Below, piece after piece: positions 30,374-43,700 of a stretch of 64,000 bases of DNA. Source of the DNA: Archivesica marissinica (lineage: Eukaryota > Mollusca > Bivalvia > Venerida > Vesicomyidae); NCBI GenBank assembly GCA_014843695.1, contig CM026387.1, positions 72,885,749 through 72,949,748 of the forward strand. The letters are read 5' to 3'. Position 1 is the first letter of the stretch; each line of letters starts with the position of its first letter. The position numbers were made by a program, and so were the translations under genes. The notes beneath the pieces were generated by a model. It ran no database searches. It saw only the letters and a program-made list of their open reading frames with translations, and was not told where the DNA came from.

Positions 30374-32754
30374 TACTATGTGTGTGTCGTCCATTGCTGC
30401 TTGCTTGGTACTATGTGTGTGTATCGTCCATTGCTGATTGCTTGGTACTATGTGTGTGTCGTCCATTGCTGCTTGCTTGGTACTATGTGTGTGTATCGTC
30501 CATTGCTGATTGCTTGGTACTATGTGTGTGTATCGTCCATTGCTGATTGCTTGGTACTATGTGTGTATCGTCCATTGCTGCTTGCTTGGTACTATGTGCG
30601 TGTGTCGTCCATTGCTGCTTGCTTGGTACAATGTGCGTGTGTCGTCCATTGCTACTTGCTTGGTACTATATGTGTCGTCCATTGCTGCTTGTTTGGTACT
30701 ATGTGTGTATCGTCCATTGCTGCTTGCTTGGTACTATGTGTGTATCGTACATTGCTGCTTGCTTGGTACTGTGTGTGCCGTCCATTGCTGATTGCTTGGT
30801 ACTATGTGTGTCGTCCATTGCTGCTTGCTTGGTACTGTGTGTGCCGTCCATTGCTGATTGCTTGGTACTATGTGTGTCGTCCATTGCTGCTTGTTTGGTA
30901 CTATGTGTGTGTCGTCCATTGCTACTTGCTTGGTACTATGTGTGTCGTCCATTGCTACTTGCTTGGTACTATGTGTGTCGTCCATTGCTGCTTGCTTGGT
31001 ACTATGTGTGTATCGTCCATTGCTGCTTGCTTGGTACTATGTGTGTATCGTCCATTGCTGCTTGTTTGGTACTATATGTGTGTCGTCCATTGCTGCTTGT
31101 TTGGAACTATGTGTGTCGTCCATTGCTGCTTGCTTGGTACTATGTGTGTCGTCCATTGCTGCTTGTTTGGTACTATGTGTGTCGTCCATTACTGCTTGTT
31201 TGGTACTATGTGTGTGTCGCCCCTTGCTGCTTGCTTGGTACTATGCGTGTCGTCCATTGCTGCTTGTTTGGTACTATGTGTGTCGTCCATTGCTGCTTGA
31301 TTGGTACTATGTGTGTGGTCGTAAATTGCTGCTTGCTTGGTACTATGTGTGTGTCGTCCATTGCTGCTTGCTTGGTACTATGTGTGTGTGTGTCATACAT
31401 TGCTGCTTGCTTGGTACTGTGTGTGTGTCGTCCATTGCTGCTTGCTTGGTACTGTGTGTGCCGTCCATTGCTGTTTGCTTGGTACTATGTGTGTGTCGTC
31501 CATTGCTGCTTGCTTGGTACTATGTGTGTATCGTACATTGCTGCTTGCTTGGTACTATGTGTGTGTCGTCCATTGCTGCTTGCTTGGTACTATGTGTGTA
31601 TCGTACATTGCTGCTTGCTTGGTACTATGTGCATGTGTCGTCCATTGCTGCTTGTTTGGTACTATGTGTGTGTGTCGTCCATTGCTGCTTGCTTGGTACT
31701 ATGTGCGTGTGTCGTCCATTGCTGCTTGTTTGGTACTATGTGTGTGTGTCGTCCATTGCTGCTTGCTTGGTACTATGTGTGTCGTACATTGCTGCTTGAT
31801 TGGTACTATGTGTGTCGTACATTGCTGCTTGATTGGTACTATGTGTGTCGTACATTGCTGCTTGAATGGTAATATGTGTGTATCGTCCATTGCTGCTTGA
31901 TTGGTACTATGTGTGTCGTACATTGCTGCTTGATTGGTAATATGTGTGTGTCGTCCATTGCTGCTTGCTTGGTACTATGTGTGCCGTCCATTGTTGTTTG
32001 CTTGGTACTATGTGTGTGTCGTCCATTGCTGCTTGCTTGGTACTATGTGTGTGTGTCGTCCATTGCTGCTTGCTTGGTACTATGTGTGTGTGTCGTCCAT
32101 TGCTGCTTGCTTGGTACTATGTGTGTATCGTCCATTGCTGCTTGATTGGTACTATGTGTGTGTGTCGTCCATTGCTGCTTGCTTGGTACTATGTGTGTCG
32201 TACATTGCTGCTTGATTGGTACTATGTGTGTCGTACATTGCTGCTTGATTGGTACTATGTGTGTCGTACATTGCTGCTTGATTGGTACTATGTGTGTATC
32301 GTCCATTGCTGCTTGCTTGGTACTATGTGTGTATCGTCCATTGCTGCTTGATTGGTACTATGTGTGTCGTACATTGCTGCTTGATTGGTACTATGTGTGT
32401 GTCGTCCATTGCTGCTTGCTTGGTACTATGTGTGCCGTCCATTGCTGCTTGCTTGGTACTATGTGTGTGTCGTCCATTGCTGCTTGCTTGGTACTATGTG
32501 TGCCGTCCATTGCTGCTTGCTTGGTACTATGTGCGTGTTTTTCGTTTCTGTATCGTCGCTACCGATTATAATAGTTATTTTAGATGTTGGAGGATAGTGC
32601 AATGATACAGACAGAGACCCATTCCAGACTATCCTCTGGCTCTTTTACGTGCACGGTGTAAAACATCGACACGACACCTATGTCTAAAGTCCAATTTGAA
32701 ACGCTGTTAATATTATTAGGATCAAACGATTGATCGCACATGCGATCACTTACT
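30374..32754. repeat. 2450-bp duplicated segment, right copy (33-bp array plus SINE relic)
   Basis: Nearly identical to the left copy. Visible differences are loss of two units (72 bases, corresponding to about 28628-28699), a TG/GG change before CGTAAATT, a 2-base TG loss near 31390 and a C-to-A change near 30749. The SINE relic is repeated at 32537-32752. After 32754 the sequence departs from the left copy. Confidence 0.92.
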
Positions 32755-32764
32755 CTGATAATGT

Positions 32765-33038
32765 GTGTCTAACATTTATTTATCGTCTTTACCGCGTACT
32801 CATATGAGCGACGCCTCCTCAAGAGATTAGTCCGTTTAGATGGTTGAGGATAATGCAATGATACAGACCCAGTCTATAGTCTCCTCTAGTTATTTTACGT
32901 ACACGGTGTATCGACACAAGAAATCGGTTTAACGTCCCATCTGAGACAGTTAATAGTACTATGGTCAGACTGCGGATCGAACCAGCGATCCATGGATTCG
33001 CAGTCCAATGTGTTAACCGCTGATTACTGACCCCGCCT
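32765..33038 (-). mobile_element. Threonine-tRNA-type SINE (family T), near full length
   Basis: Contains the full minus-strand body and a head with a B box (GGTTCGATCCGC) and an A-box region (AATCAGCGGTTAACACATTGG). The anticodon loop is CTGCGAA, changed from CTGGTAA in the copies at 50247 and 62601. It lies directly after the 33-bp duplication, so two family T copies stand side by side. Confidence 0.85.
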
Positions 33039-33829
33039 AATATAAATATGTTCAATATGTTAGTTATTGCATTGTATTCCATACAACAATTCATTGCATA
33101 AAGATCCGTAATAAAATGTATCAAACACGATAATATAAATATTGATATATTATTGATGTCCCAAATGTTGATGTGTGTCCCAAATGCTGTAAAGCTCTAG
33201 GTAACCGGGGAATTTTGAGTGTATATATTATAATAAAATTTGAATAAAGTCATCGCTCTAAGAAAGCATATGTGAGTCTCAGATATCTGATACATATAAT
33301 TACACAATCCTAAGCACTATATAGTACTGTAATAGTCAAGTTGAGTCAAAGTTTGTATGGGCATAAACATATACATGTCTATCGCCAAGAAACATGATTA
33401 GCGGATACATACACAGATTGCAGAAAAGCATGATACTATATAAGGTTTGAGTAAGCATAGTATTAACATTTACGAAATATATTGTTTGTTTATATAGTTG
33501 GTATTCAGTGTCTCACAAATCAATATTTTACAAGTAGGAACATTCATTTAGTTAATTAATATCGTTTCTTTTACTTGTTGCTAAATAAATATATTTAACT
33601 AAATTACCAAATTTTGCTTTATCATACCAACTTACTAATATAGCGAGAGTGAACATATTTATATTGAGAACTATTGGCCAGTTACTTCCGCTGTATACTC
33701 ATAAAGGGGGAAAGGGTTTTTTAATTTGTATCCTCTGTTGTTTTTTTATCGTAGTTTCACTGCATTTTCATATGATATTGCTACACTATCTGTAAGGGGT
33801 ATATGATACTGTGGACATTTGTAATCACT
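33039..33829. other. AT-rich DNA, no gene recognised
   Basis: About 790 bases without SINE boxes, tandem repeats or credible open frames. Confidence 0.4.
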
Positions 33830-34086
33830 TAATTAACATGATTGAAAGTCGTGATAGCGTAGTGGTAGCGCGTTCGTTTCATGAGTGAGAGGTCTGGAGT
33901 TCGCACACAGCTGTAGCCGTTAAGATTGTACCCGCAGGCAAGACACTAAAATTCCACATTGCCTCTTCACTCTCCCTCATGGCGATGGATTCCATCATAA
34001 ATGAAATCTGGAGGGCGATTAATATAATATTGTAAACAATAGTTTTCGCAATCAAGTTAAAGTAAATTTGTGTAAGTAATTAACAC
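33830..34086 (+). mobile_element. SINE family A copy
   Basis: The element at 33848-34075 has the head GTCGTGATAGCGTAGTGGTA, a decayed B box (GGAGTTCGCACAC), the family body and the tail TTTTCGCAATCAAGTTAAAG. A probable target duplication TAATTAACA lies at about 33830-33838 and 34078-34086. The right copy of that duplication is also the start of the AT-rich array. Confidence 0.8.
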
Positions 34087-34440
34087 ATTAATTAACATTG
34101 TAATTAACCTAGATATCAACATGGTAATTAACATAAATATTAACATGGTAATTAACATAGTAATTATCATAGATATTAACATAAATATTAACATGGTAAT
34201 TAACATAGTAATTATCATAGATATTAACATGGTAATTAACATAGTAATTATCATAGATATTAACATATATATTAACATGGTAATTAACATAGTAATTATC
34301 ATATATATTAACATATATATTAACATGGTAATTAATATAGTATTAACATAGGTGTTAACATTGTAATTAACATAATAATTAACATAGTAATTAACATAAT
34401 AATTAACATATATATTAACATGATAATAAACATACTGTTA
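34077..34440. repeat. AT-rich 12-bp minisatellite with 36-bp higher order
   Basis: Three 12-bp variants, ATTAACATGGTA, ATTAACATAGTA and ATTATCATAGAT, follow in order to make a 36-bp unit, repeated with decay at both ends. The plus strand reads as repeats of N, I, M and V only, an effect of composition. Confidence 0.93.
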
Positions 34441-34779
34441 ATAGCATATTATTAGCGAACAGAGCAAAAACATTCCACATAGCACCAATATACATTTAGT
34501 GATTAATAGGATGATATCTGCACAGGGGACGCAATAGACACATTAGAAATGTCTTTCAATGAGTCAGCAGTAAACCCGAGCTTAACAAATAGCTGCATGT
34601 ATTACATTACATGCATATGTCATGATAATAGGCAAGAATGTATGATTTAATATGCAATCGTATTATGGCAGCAGACGAAATGTATCCTCAAGTGTAATAA
34701 TACAATTAGTCGTCCCGAAATGTAGTACTTAATGAAATACTTGTAAAGAAATGTAGTAATTATGTACTTGTCAAGAAAT
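34441..34779. other. Unique AT-rich spacer
   Basis: Nothing recognised between the 12-bp and 24-bp arrays; the last 60 bases already contain degenerate 24-bp units (AGAAATGTAGTA). Confidence 0.5.
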
Positions 34780-37700
34780 GTAGTAACGAAGTGCTCCAGA
34801 GATGTAGTAACGAAGTGCTACAGACATGTAGTAACGACGTGCTCCAGACATGTAGTAACAACGTGCTCCAGAGATGTAGTAACGTAGTGTTCCAGACATG
34901 TAGTAACGACGTGCTCCAGACATGTAGTAACGTAGTGCTCCAGACATGTAGTAACGTAATGCTCCAGACATGTAGTAACGAAGTGCTCCAGACATGTAGT
35001 AACGTAATGCTCCAGACATGTAGTAACGAAGTGCTCCAGACATGTAGTAACGTAATGCTCCAGACATGTAGTAACGTAGTGCTCCAGACATGTAGTAACG
35101 AGTGCTCCAGACATGTAGTAACGTAGTGTTCCAGACATGTAGTAACGTAGTGCTCCAGACATGTAGTAACGTAGTGCTCCAGACATGTAGTAACGTAGTG
35201 CTCCAGACATGTAGTAACGTAGTGTTCCAGACATGTAGTAACGTAGTGCTCCAGACATGTAGTAACGTAGTGCTCCAGACATGTAGTAACGTAGTGCTCC
35301 AGACATGTAGTAACGCAGTGCTCCAGACATGTAGTAACGTAGTGTTCCAGACATGTAGTAACGTGTTCCAGACATGTAGTAACGACATGCTCCAGACATG
35401 TAGTAACGTAGTGCTCCAGACATGTAGTAACGTAGTGCTCCAGACATGTAGTAACGTAGTGCTCCAGACATGTAGTAACGTAGTGCTCCAGACATGTAGT
35501 AACGTAGTGCTCCAGACATGTAGTAACGTAGTGCTCCAGACATGTAGTAACGTAGTGCTCCAGACATGTAGTAACGTAGTGCTCCAGACATGTAGTAACG
35601 TAGTGCTCCAGACATGTAGTAACGTAGTGCTCCAGACATGTAGTAACGTAGTGCTCCAGACATGTAGTAACGTAGTGCTCCAGACATGTAGTAACGTAGT
35701 GCTCTAGACATGTAGTAACGTAGTGCTCCAGACATGTAGTAACGTAGTGCTCCAGACATGTAGTAACGTAGTGCTCCAGACATGTAGTAACGCAGTGTTC
35801 CAGACATGTAGTAACGTAGTGCTCCAGACATGTAGTAACGCAGTGTTCCAGACATGTAGTAACGTAGTGCACTAGTCATGTAGTAATACAGTGCTCCAAA
35901 CATGTAGTAACGGAGTGTTCCAGACATGTAGTAACGTAGTGTTCCAGACATGTAGTAACGTAGTGTTCCAAACATGTAGTAACGTAGTGTTCCAGACATG
36001 TAGTAACGTAGTGTTCCAGACATGTAGTAACGTAGTGCTCCAGACATGTAGTAACGTAGTGCTCCAGACATGTAGTAACGTAGTGCTCCAGACATGTAGT
36101 AACGTAGTGCTCCAGACATGTAGTAACGTAGTGTTCCAGACATGTAGTAACGTAGTGCTCCAGACATGTAGTAACGTAGTGCTCCAGACATGTAGTAACG
36201 TAGTGTTCCAGACATGTAGTAACGTAGTGTTCCAGACATGTAGTAACGTAGTGTTCCAGACATGTAGTAATGTAGTGTTCCAGACATTTAGTAACGTAGT
36301 GCTCCAGACATGTAGTAACGTAGTACTCCAGACATGTAGTAACGTAGTGATCCAGACATGTAGTAACGTAGTGTTCCAGACATGTAGTAACGTAGTGTTC
36401 CAGACATGTAGTAACGTAGTGCTCCAGACATGTAGTAACACAGTACTCCAGACATGTAGTAACATAGTGTTCCAGACATGTAGTAACGTAGTGCTCCAGA
36501 CATGTAGTAACGTAGTGCTCCAGACATGTAGTAACGTAGTGCTCCAGACATGTAGTAACGTAGTGCTCCAGACATGTAGTAACGAAGTGCTCCAGACATG
36601 TAGTAACGTAGTGCTCTAGACATGTAGTAACGTAGTGCTCCAGACATGTAGTAACGCAGTGCTCCAGACATGTAGTAACGTAGTGTTCCAGACATGTAGT
36701 AACGACGTGTTCCAGACATGTAGTAACGACATGCTCCAGACATGTAGTAACGTAGTGCTCCAGACATGTAGTAACGTAGTGCTCCAGACATGTAGTAACG
36801 TAGTGCTCCAGACATGTAGTAACGTAGTGCTCCAGACATGTAGTAACGTAGTGCTCCAGACATGTAGTAACGTAGTGCTCCAGACATGTAGTAACATAGT
36901 GCTCCAGACATGTAGTAACGTAGTGCTCCAGACATGTAGTAACGTAGTGCTCCAGACATGTAGTAACGAAGTGTTCCAGACATGTAGTAACGCAGTGCTC
37001 CAGACATGTAGTAACGTAGTGCTCTAGACATGTAGTAACGTAGTGCTCCAGACATGAAGTAACGCAGTGCTCCAGACATGTAGTAACGTAGTGTTCCAGA
37101 CATGTAGTAACGTAGTGCTCTAGATATGTAGTAACGTAGTTCTCCAGATATGTAGTAACGTAGTGCTCTAGACATGTAGTAACGTAGTGCTCCAGACATG
37201 TAGTAACGCAGTGTTCCAGACATGTAGTAACGTAGTGCTCCAGACATGTAGTAACGTAGTGCTCCAGACATGTAGTAACGTAGTGCACTAGACATGTAGT
37301 AACGTAGTGCTCTAGACATGTAGTAACGTAGTGCTCCAGACATGTAGTAACGTAGTGCTCCAGACATGTAGTAACGTAGTGCTCCAGACATGTAGTAACG
37401 CAGTGTTCCAGACATGTAGTAACGTAGTGCTCCAGACATGTAGTAACGCAGTGTTCCAGACATGTAGTAACGTAGTGCACTAGTCATGTAGTAATACAGT
37501 GCTCTAAACATGTAGTAACGGAGTGTTCCAGACATGTAGTAACGTAGTGTTCCAGACATGTAGTAACGTAGTGTTCCAAACATGTAGTAACGTAGTGTTC
37601 CAGACATGTAGTAACGTAGTGCTCCAGACATGTAGTAACGTAGTGCTCCAGACATGTAGTAACGTAGTGTTCCAGACATGTAGTAACGCAGTGTTCCAGA

Positions 37701-40700
37701 CATGTAGTAACGTAGTGCTCCAGACATGTAGTAACGTAGTGCTCCAGACATGTAGTAACGTAGTGCTCCAGACAGGTAGTAACGTAGTGCTCCAGACATG
37801 TAGTAACGTAGTGTTCCAGACATGTAGTAACGTAGTGCTCCAGACATGTAGTAACGTAGTGCTCCGGACATGTAGTAACGTAGTGTTCCAGACATGTAGT
37901 AACGTAGTGTTCCAGACATGTAGTAACGTAGTGTTCCAGACATTTAGTAATGTAGTGTTCCAGACATTTAGTAATGTAGTGCTCCAGACATGTAGTAACG
38001 TAGTACTCCAGACATGTAGTAACGTAGTGCTCCAGACATGTAGTAACGTAGTGTTCCAGACATGTAGTAACGTAGTGTTCCAGACATATAGTAACGTAGT
38101 GCTCCAGACATGTAGTAACACAGTACTCCAGACATGTAGTAACATAGTGTTCCAGACATGTAGTAACGTAGTGCTCCAGACATGTAGTAACGCAGTGCTC
38201 CAGACATGTAGTAACGCAGTGCACCAGACATGTAGTAACGTAGTGCTCCAGACATGTAGTAACGTAGTGTTCCAGACATGTAGTAACGTAGTGTTGCAGA
38301 CATGTAGTAACGTAGTACTCCAGACATGTAGTAACACAGTACTCCAGACATGTAGTAACGTAGTGTTCCAGACATATAGTAACACAGTACTCCAGACATG
38401 TAGTAACGTAGTGTTCCAGACATGTAGTAACGTAGTGTTCCAGACATGTAGTAACACAGTACTCCAGACATGTAGTAACACAGTACTCCAGACATGTAGT
38501 AACGTAGTGCTCCAGACATGTAGTAACGTAGTGCTCCAGACATGTAGTAACGTAGTGCTCCAGACATGTAGTAACGTAGTGTTCCAGACATGTAGTAACG
38601 TAGTGATCCGGACATGTAGTAACGTAGTGTTCCAGACATGTAATAACGTAGTGTTCCAGATATTTAGTAATGTAGTGTTCCAGACATGTAGCAACGTAGT
38701 GCTCCAGACATGTAGTAACGCAGTGTTCCAGACATATAGAAACGTAGTGTTCCAGACATGTAGTAACGTAGTGCTCCAGACATGCAGTAACGTAGTGTTC
38801 CAGACATGTAGTAACGTAGTGCTCCAGACATGTAGTAACGTAGTACTCAAGACATGTAGTAACGTAGTGCTCCAGACATGTAGTAACGTAGTGCTCCAGA
38901 CATGTAGTAACGTAGTGTTCCAGACATGTAGTAACGTAGTGCTCCAGACATGTAGTAACGTAGTGCTCCAGACATGTAGTAACGTAGTGCTCCAGACATG
39001 TAGTAACGTAGTGCTCCAGACATGTAGTAACGAGTGTTCCAGACATGTAGTAACGCAGTGCTCCAGACATGTAGTAACGTAGTGCTCCAGACATGTAGTA
39101 ACGTAGTGCTCCAGACATGTAGTAACGCAGTGCTCCAGACATGTAGTAACGTAGTGTTCCAGACATGTAGTAACGTAGTGCTCCAGACATGTAGTAACGT
39201 AGTGCTCCAGAATGTAGTAACGTAGTGCTCCAGACATGTAGTAACGTAGTGCTCCAGACATGTAGTAACGTAGTGTTCCAGACATGTAGTAACGTAGTGC
39301 TCCAGACATGTAGTAACGTAGTGTTCCAGACATGTAGTAACGTAGTGTTCCAGACATGTAGTAACGTAGTGCTCCAGACATGTAGTAACGTAGTGTTCCA
39401 GACATGTAGTAACGTAGTGTTCCAGACATGTAGTAACGTAGTGCTCCAGACATGTAGTAACGTAGTGTTCCAGACATGTAGTAACGTAGTGCTCCAGACA
39501 TGTAGTAACGCAGTGTTCCAGACATGTAGTAACGTAGTGCTCCAGACATGTAGTAACGTAGTGTTCCAGACATGTAGTAACGTAGTGTTCCAGACATGTA
39601 GTAACGTAGTGTTCCAGACATGTAGTAACGTAGTGCTCCAGACATGTAGTAACGTAGTGTTCCAGACATGTAGTAACGTAGTGTTCCAGACATGTAGTAA
39701 CGTAGTGCTCCAGACATGTAGTAACGTAGTGTTCCAGACATGTAGTAACGTAGTGCTCCAGACATGTAGTAACGCAGTGTTCCAGACATGTAGTAACGTA
39801 GTGCTCCAGACATGTAGTAACGTAGTGTTCCAGACATGTAGTAACGTAGTGTTCCAGACATGTAGTAACGTAGTGTTCCAGACATGTAGTAACGTAGTGC
39901 TCCAGACATGTAGTAACGTAGTGTTCCAGACATGTAGTAACGTAGTGTTCCAGACATGTAGTAACGTAGTGTTCCAGACATGTAGTAACGTAGTGTTCCA
40001 GACATGTAGTAACGTAGTGCTCCAGACATGTAGTAACGTAGTGTTCCAGACATGTAGTAACGTAGTGTTCCAGACATGTAGTAACGTAGTGTTCCAGACA
40101 TGTAGTAACGTAGTGCTCCAGACATGTAGTAACACAGTACTCCAGACATGTAGTAACGTAGTGTTCCAGACATGTAGTAACGTAGTGCTCCAGACATGTA
40201 GTAACGTAGTGCTCCAGACATGTAGTAACGTAGTGCTCCAGACATGTAGTAACGTAGTGCTCCAGACATGTAGTAACGTAGTGCTCCAGACATGTAGTAA
40301 CGTAGTGCTCCAGACATGTAGTAACGTAGTGCTCCAGACATGTAGTAACGTAGTGCTCCAGACATGTAGTAACGTAGTGTTCCAGACATGTAGTAACGAG
40401 TGTCCAGACATGTAGTAACGTGCTCCAGACATGTAGTAACGTAGTGCTCCAGACATGTAGTAACGTAGTGCTCCAGACATGTAGTAACGTAGTGTTCCAG
40501 ACATGTAGTAACGTAGTGATCCGGACATGTAGTAACGTAGTGTTCCAGACATGTAATAACGTAGTGTTCCAGATATTTAGTAATGTAGTGTTCGAGACAT
40601 GTAGTAACGTAGTGCTCCAGACATGTAGTAACGCAGTGTTCCAGACATATAGAAACGTAGTGTTCCAGACATGTAGTAACGTAGTGCTCCAGACATGCAG

Positions 40701-43700
40701 TAACGTAGTGCTCCAGACATGTAGTAACGTAGTGCTCCAGACATGTAGTAACGTAGTGTTCCAGACATGTAGTAACGCAGTGTTCCAGACATGTAGTAAC
40801 GTAGTGCTCCAGACATGTAGTAACGTAGTGCTCCAGATATGTAGTAACGTAGTGCTCCAGACAGGTAGTAACGTAGTGCTCCAGACATGTAGTAACGTAG
40901 TGTTCCAGACATGTAGTAACGTAGTGCTCCAGACATGTAGTAACGTAGTGCTCCGGACATGTAGTAACGTAGTGTTCCAGACATGTAGTAACGTAGTGTT
41001 CCAGACATGTAGTAGCGTAGTGTTCCAGACATTTAGTAATGTAGTGTTCCAGACATTTAGTAATGTAGTGCTCCAGACATGTAATAACGTAGTACTCCAG
41101 ACATGTAGTAACGTAGTGCTCCAGACATGTAGTAACGTAGTGTTCCAGACATGTAGTAACGTAGTGTTCCAGACATATAGTAACGTAGTGCTCCAGACAT
41201 GTAGTAACACAGTACTCCAGACATGTAGTAACATAGTGTTCCAGACATGTAGTAACGTAGTGCTCCAGACATGTGGTAACGCAGTGCTCCAGACATGTAG
41301 TAACGCAGTGCACCAGACATGTAGTAACGTAGTGCTCCAGACATGTAGTAACGTAGTGCTCTAGACATGTAGCAACGTAGTGTTCCAAACATGTAGTAAC
41401 GTAGTGTTCCAGACATGTAGTAACGCAGTGCACCAGACATGTAGTAACGTAGTGCTCCAGACATGTACTAACGTAGTGCTCTAGACATGTAGTAACGTAG
41501 TGTTCCAGACATGTAGTAACGTAGTATTCCAGACATGTAGTAACGTAGTACTCCAGACATGTCGTAACGTAGTGTTCCAGACATGAAGTAACGTAGTGCT
41601 CCAGACATGTAGTAACGTAGTGTTCCAGACATGTAGTAACGTAGTGTTGCAGACATGTAGTAACGTAGTACTCCAGACATGTCGTAACGTAGTGTTCCAG
41701 ACATGTAGTAACGTAATGCTCCAGACATGTAGTAACGTAGTGTTCCAGACATGTAGTAACGTAGTGCTCCAGACATGTAGTAATGTAGTGCTCCAGACAT
41801 GTAGTAACACAGTACTCCAGACATGTAGTAACGTAGTGTTCCAGACATGTAGTAACGTAGTGTTCCAGACATGTAGTAACACAGTACTCCAGACATGTAG
41901 TAACGTAGTGTTCCAGACATGTAGTAACGTAGTGTTCCAGACATATAGTAACACAGTACTCCAGACATGTAGTAACGTAGTGTTCCAGACATGTAGTAAC
42001 GTAGTGTTCCAGACATGTAGTAACACAGTACTCCAGACATGTAGTAACACAGTACTCCAGACATGTAGTAACGTAGTGCTCCAGACATGTAGTAACGTAG
42101 TGCTCCAGACATGTAGTAACGTAGTGCTCCAGACATGTAGTAACGTAGTGCTCCAGACATGTAGTAACGTAGTGTTCCAGACATGTAGTAACGTAGTGAT
42201 CCGGACATGTAGTAACGTAGTGTTCCAGACATGTAATAACGTAGTGTTCCAGATATTTAGTAATGTAGTGTTCGAGACATGTAGTAACGTAGTGCTCCAG
42301 ACATGTAGTAACGCAGTGTTCCAGACATATAGAAACGTAGTGTTCCAGACATGTAGTAACGTAGTGCTCCAGACATGCAGTAACGTAGTGTTCCAGACAT
42401 GTAGTAACGTAGTGCTCCAGACATGTAGTAACGTAGTACTCCAGACATGTAGTAACGTAGTGCTCCAGACATGTAGTAACGTAGTGCTCCAGACATGTAG
42501 TAACGTAGTGTTCCAGACATATAGTAACGTAGTGCTCCAGACATGTAGTAACGTAGTGCTCCAGACATGTAGTAACGTAGTGCTCCAGACATGTAGTAAC
42601 GAAGTGTTCCAGACATGTAGTAACGCAGTGCTCCAGACATGTAGTAACGTAGTGCTCTAGACATGTAGTAACGTAGTGCTCCAGACATGAAGTAACGCAG
42701 TGCTCCAGACATGTAGTAACGTAGTGTTCCAGACATGTAGTAACGTAGTGCTCTAGATATGTAGTAACGTAGTTCTCCAGATATGTAGTAACGTAGTGCT
42801 CCAGACATGTAGTAACGCAGTGTTCCAGACATGTAGTAACGTAGTGCTCCAGACATGTAGTAACGTAGTGCTCCAGACATGTAGTAACGTAGTGCACTAG
42901 ACATGTAGTAACGTAGTGCTCTAGACATGTAGTAACGTAGTGCTCCAGACATGTAGTAACGTAGTGCTCCAGACATGTAGTAACGTAGTGCTCCAGACAT
43001 GTAGTAACGCAGTGTTCCAGACATGTAGTAACGTAGTGCTCCAGACATGTAGTAACGCAGTGTTCCAGACATGTAGTAACGTAGTGCACTAGTCATGTAG
43101 TAATACAGTGCTCTAAACATGTAGTAACGGAGTGTTCCAGACATGTAGTAACTTAGTGTTCCAAACATGTAGTAACGTAGTGTTCCAGACATGTAGTAAC
43201 GTAGTGCTCCAGACATGTAGTAACGTAGTGCTCCAGACATGTAGTAACGTAGTGTTCCAGACATGTAGTAACGCAGTGTTCCAGACATGTAGTAACGTAG
43301 TGCTCCAGACATGTAGTAACGTAGTGCTCCAGACATGTAGTAACGTAGTGCTCCAGACAGGTAGTAACGTAGTGCTCCAGACATGTAGTAACGTAGTGTT
43401 CCAGACATGTAGTAACGTAGTGCTCCAGACATGTAGTAACGTAGTGCTCCGGACATGTAGTAACGTAGTGTTCCACACATGTAGTAACGTAGTGTTCCAG
43501 ACATGTAGTAGCGTAGTGTTCCAGACATTTAGTAATGTAGTGTTCCAGACATTTAGTAATGTAGTGCTCCAGACATGTAGTAACGTAGTACTCCAGACAT
43601 GTAGTAACGTAGTGCTCCAGACATGTAGTAACGTAGTGTTCCAGACATGTAGTAACGTAGTGTTCCAGACATATAGTAACGTAGTGCTCCAGACATGTAG

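Noticed and set aside
37504..43089. 1861-codon open frame on the minus strand, and similar frames over 34780-46635
   Set aside because: It is a 24-bp unit without stops read as an 8-residue repeat; three overlapping minus frames and one plus frame are equally open, and single-base indels make it jump between frames. No domain, no unique ends.
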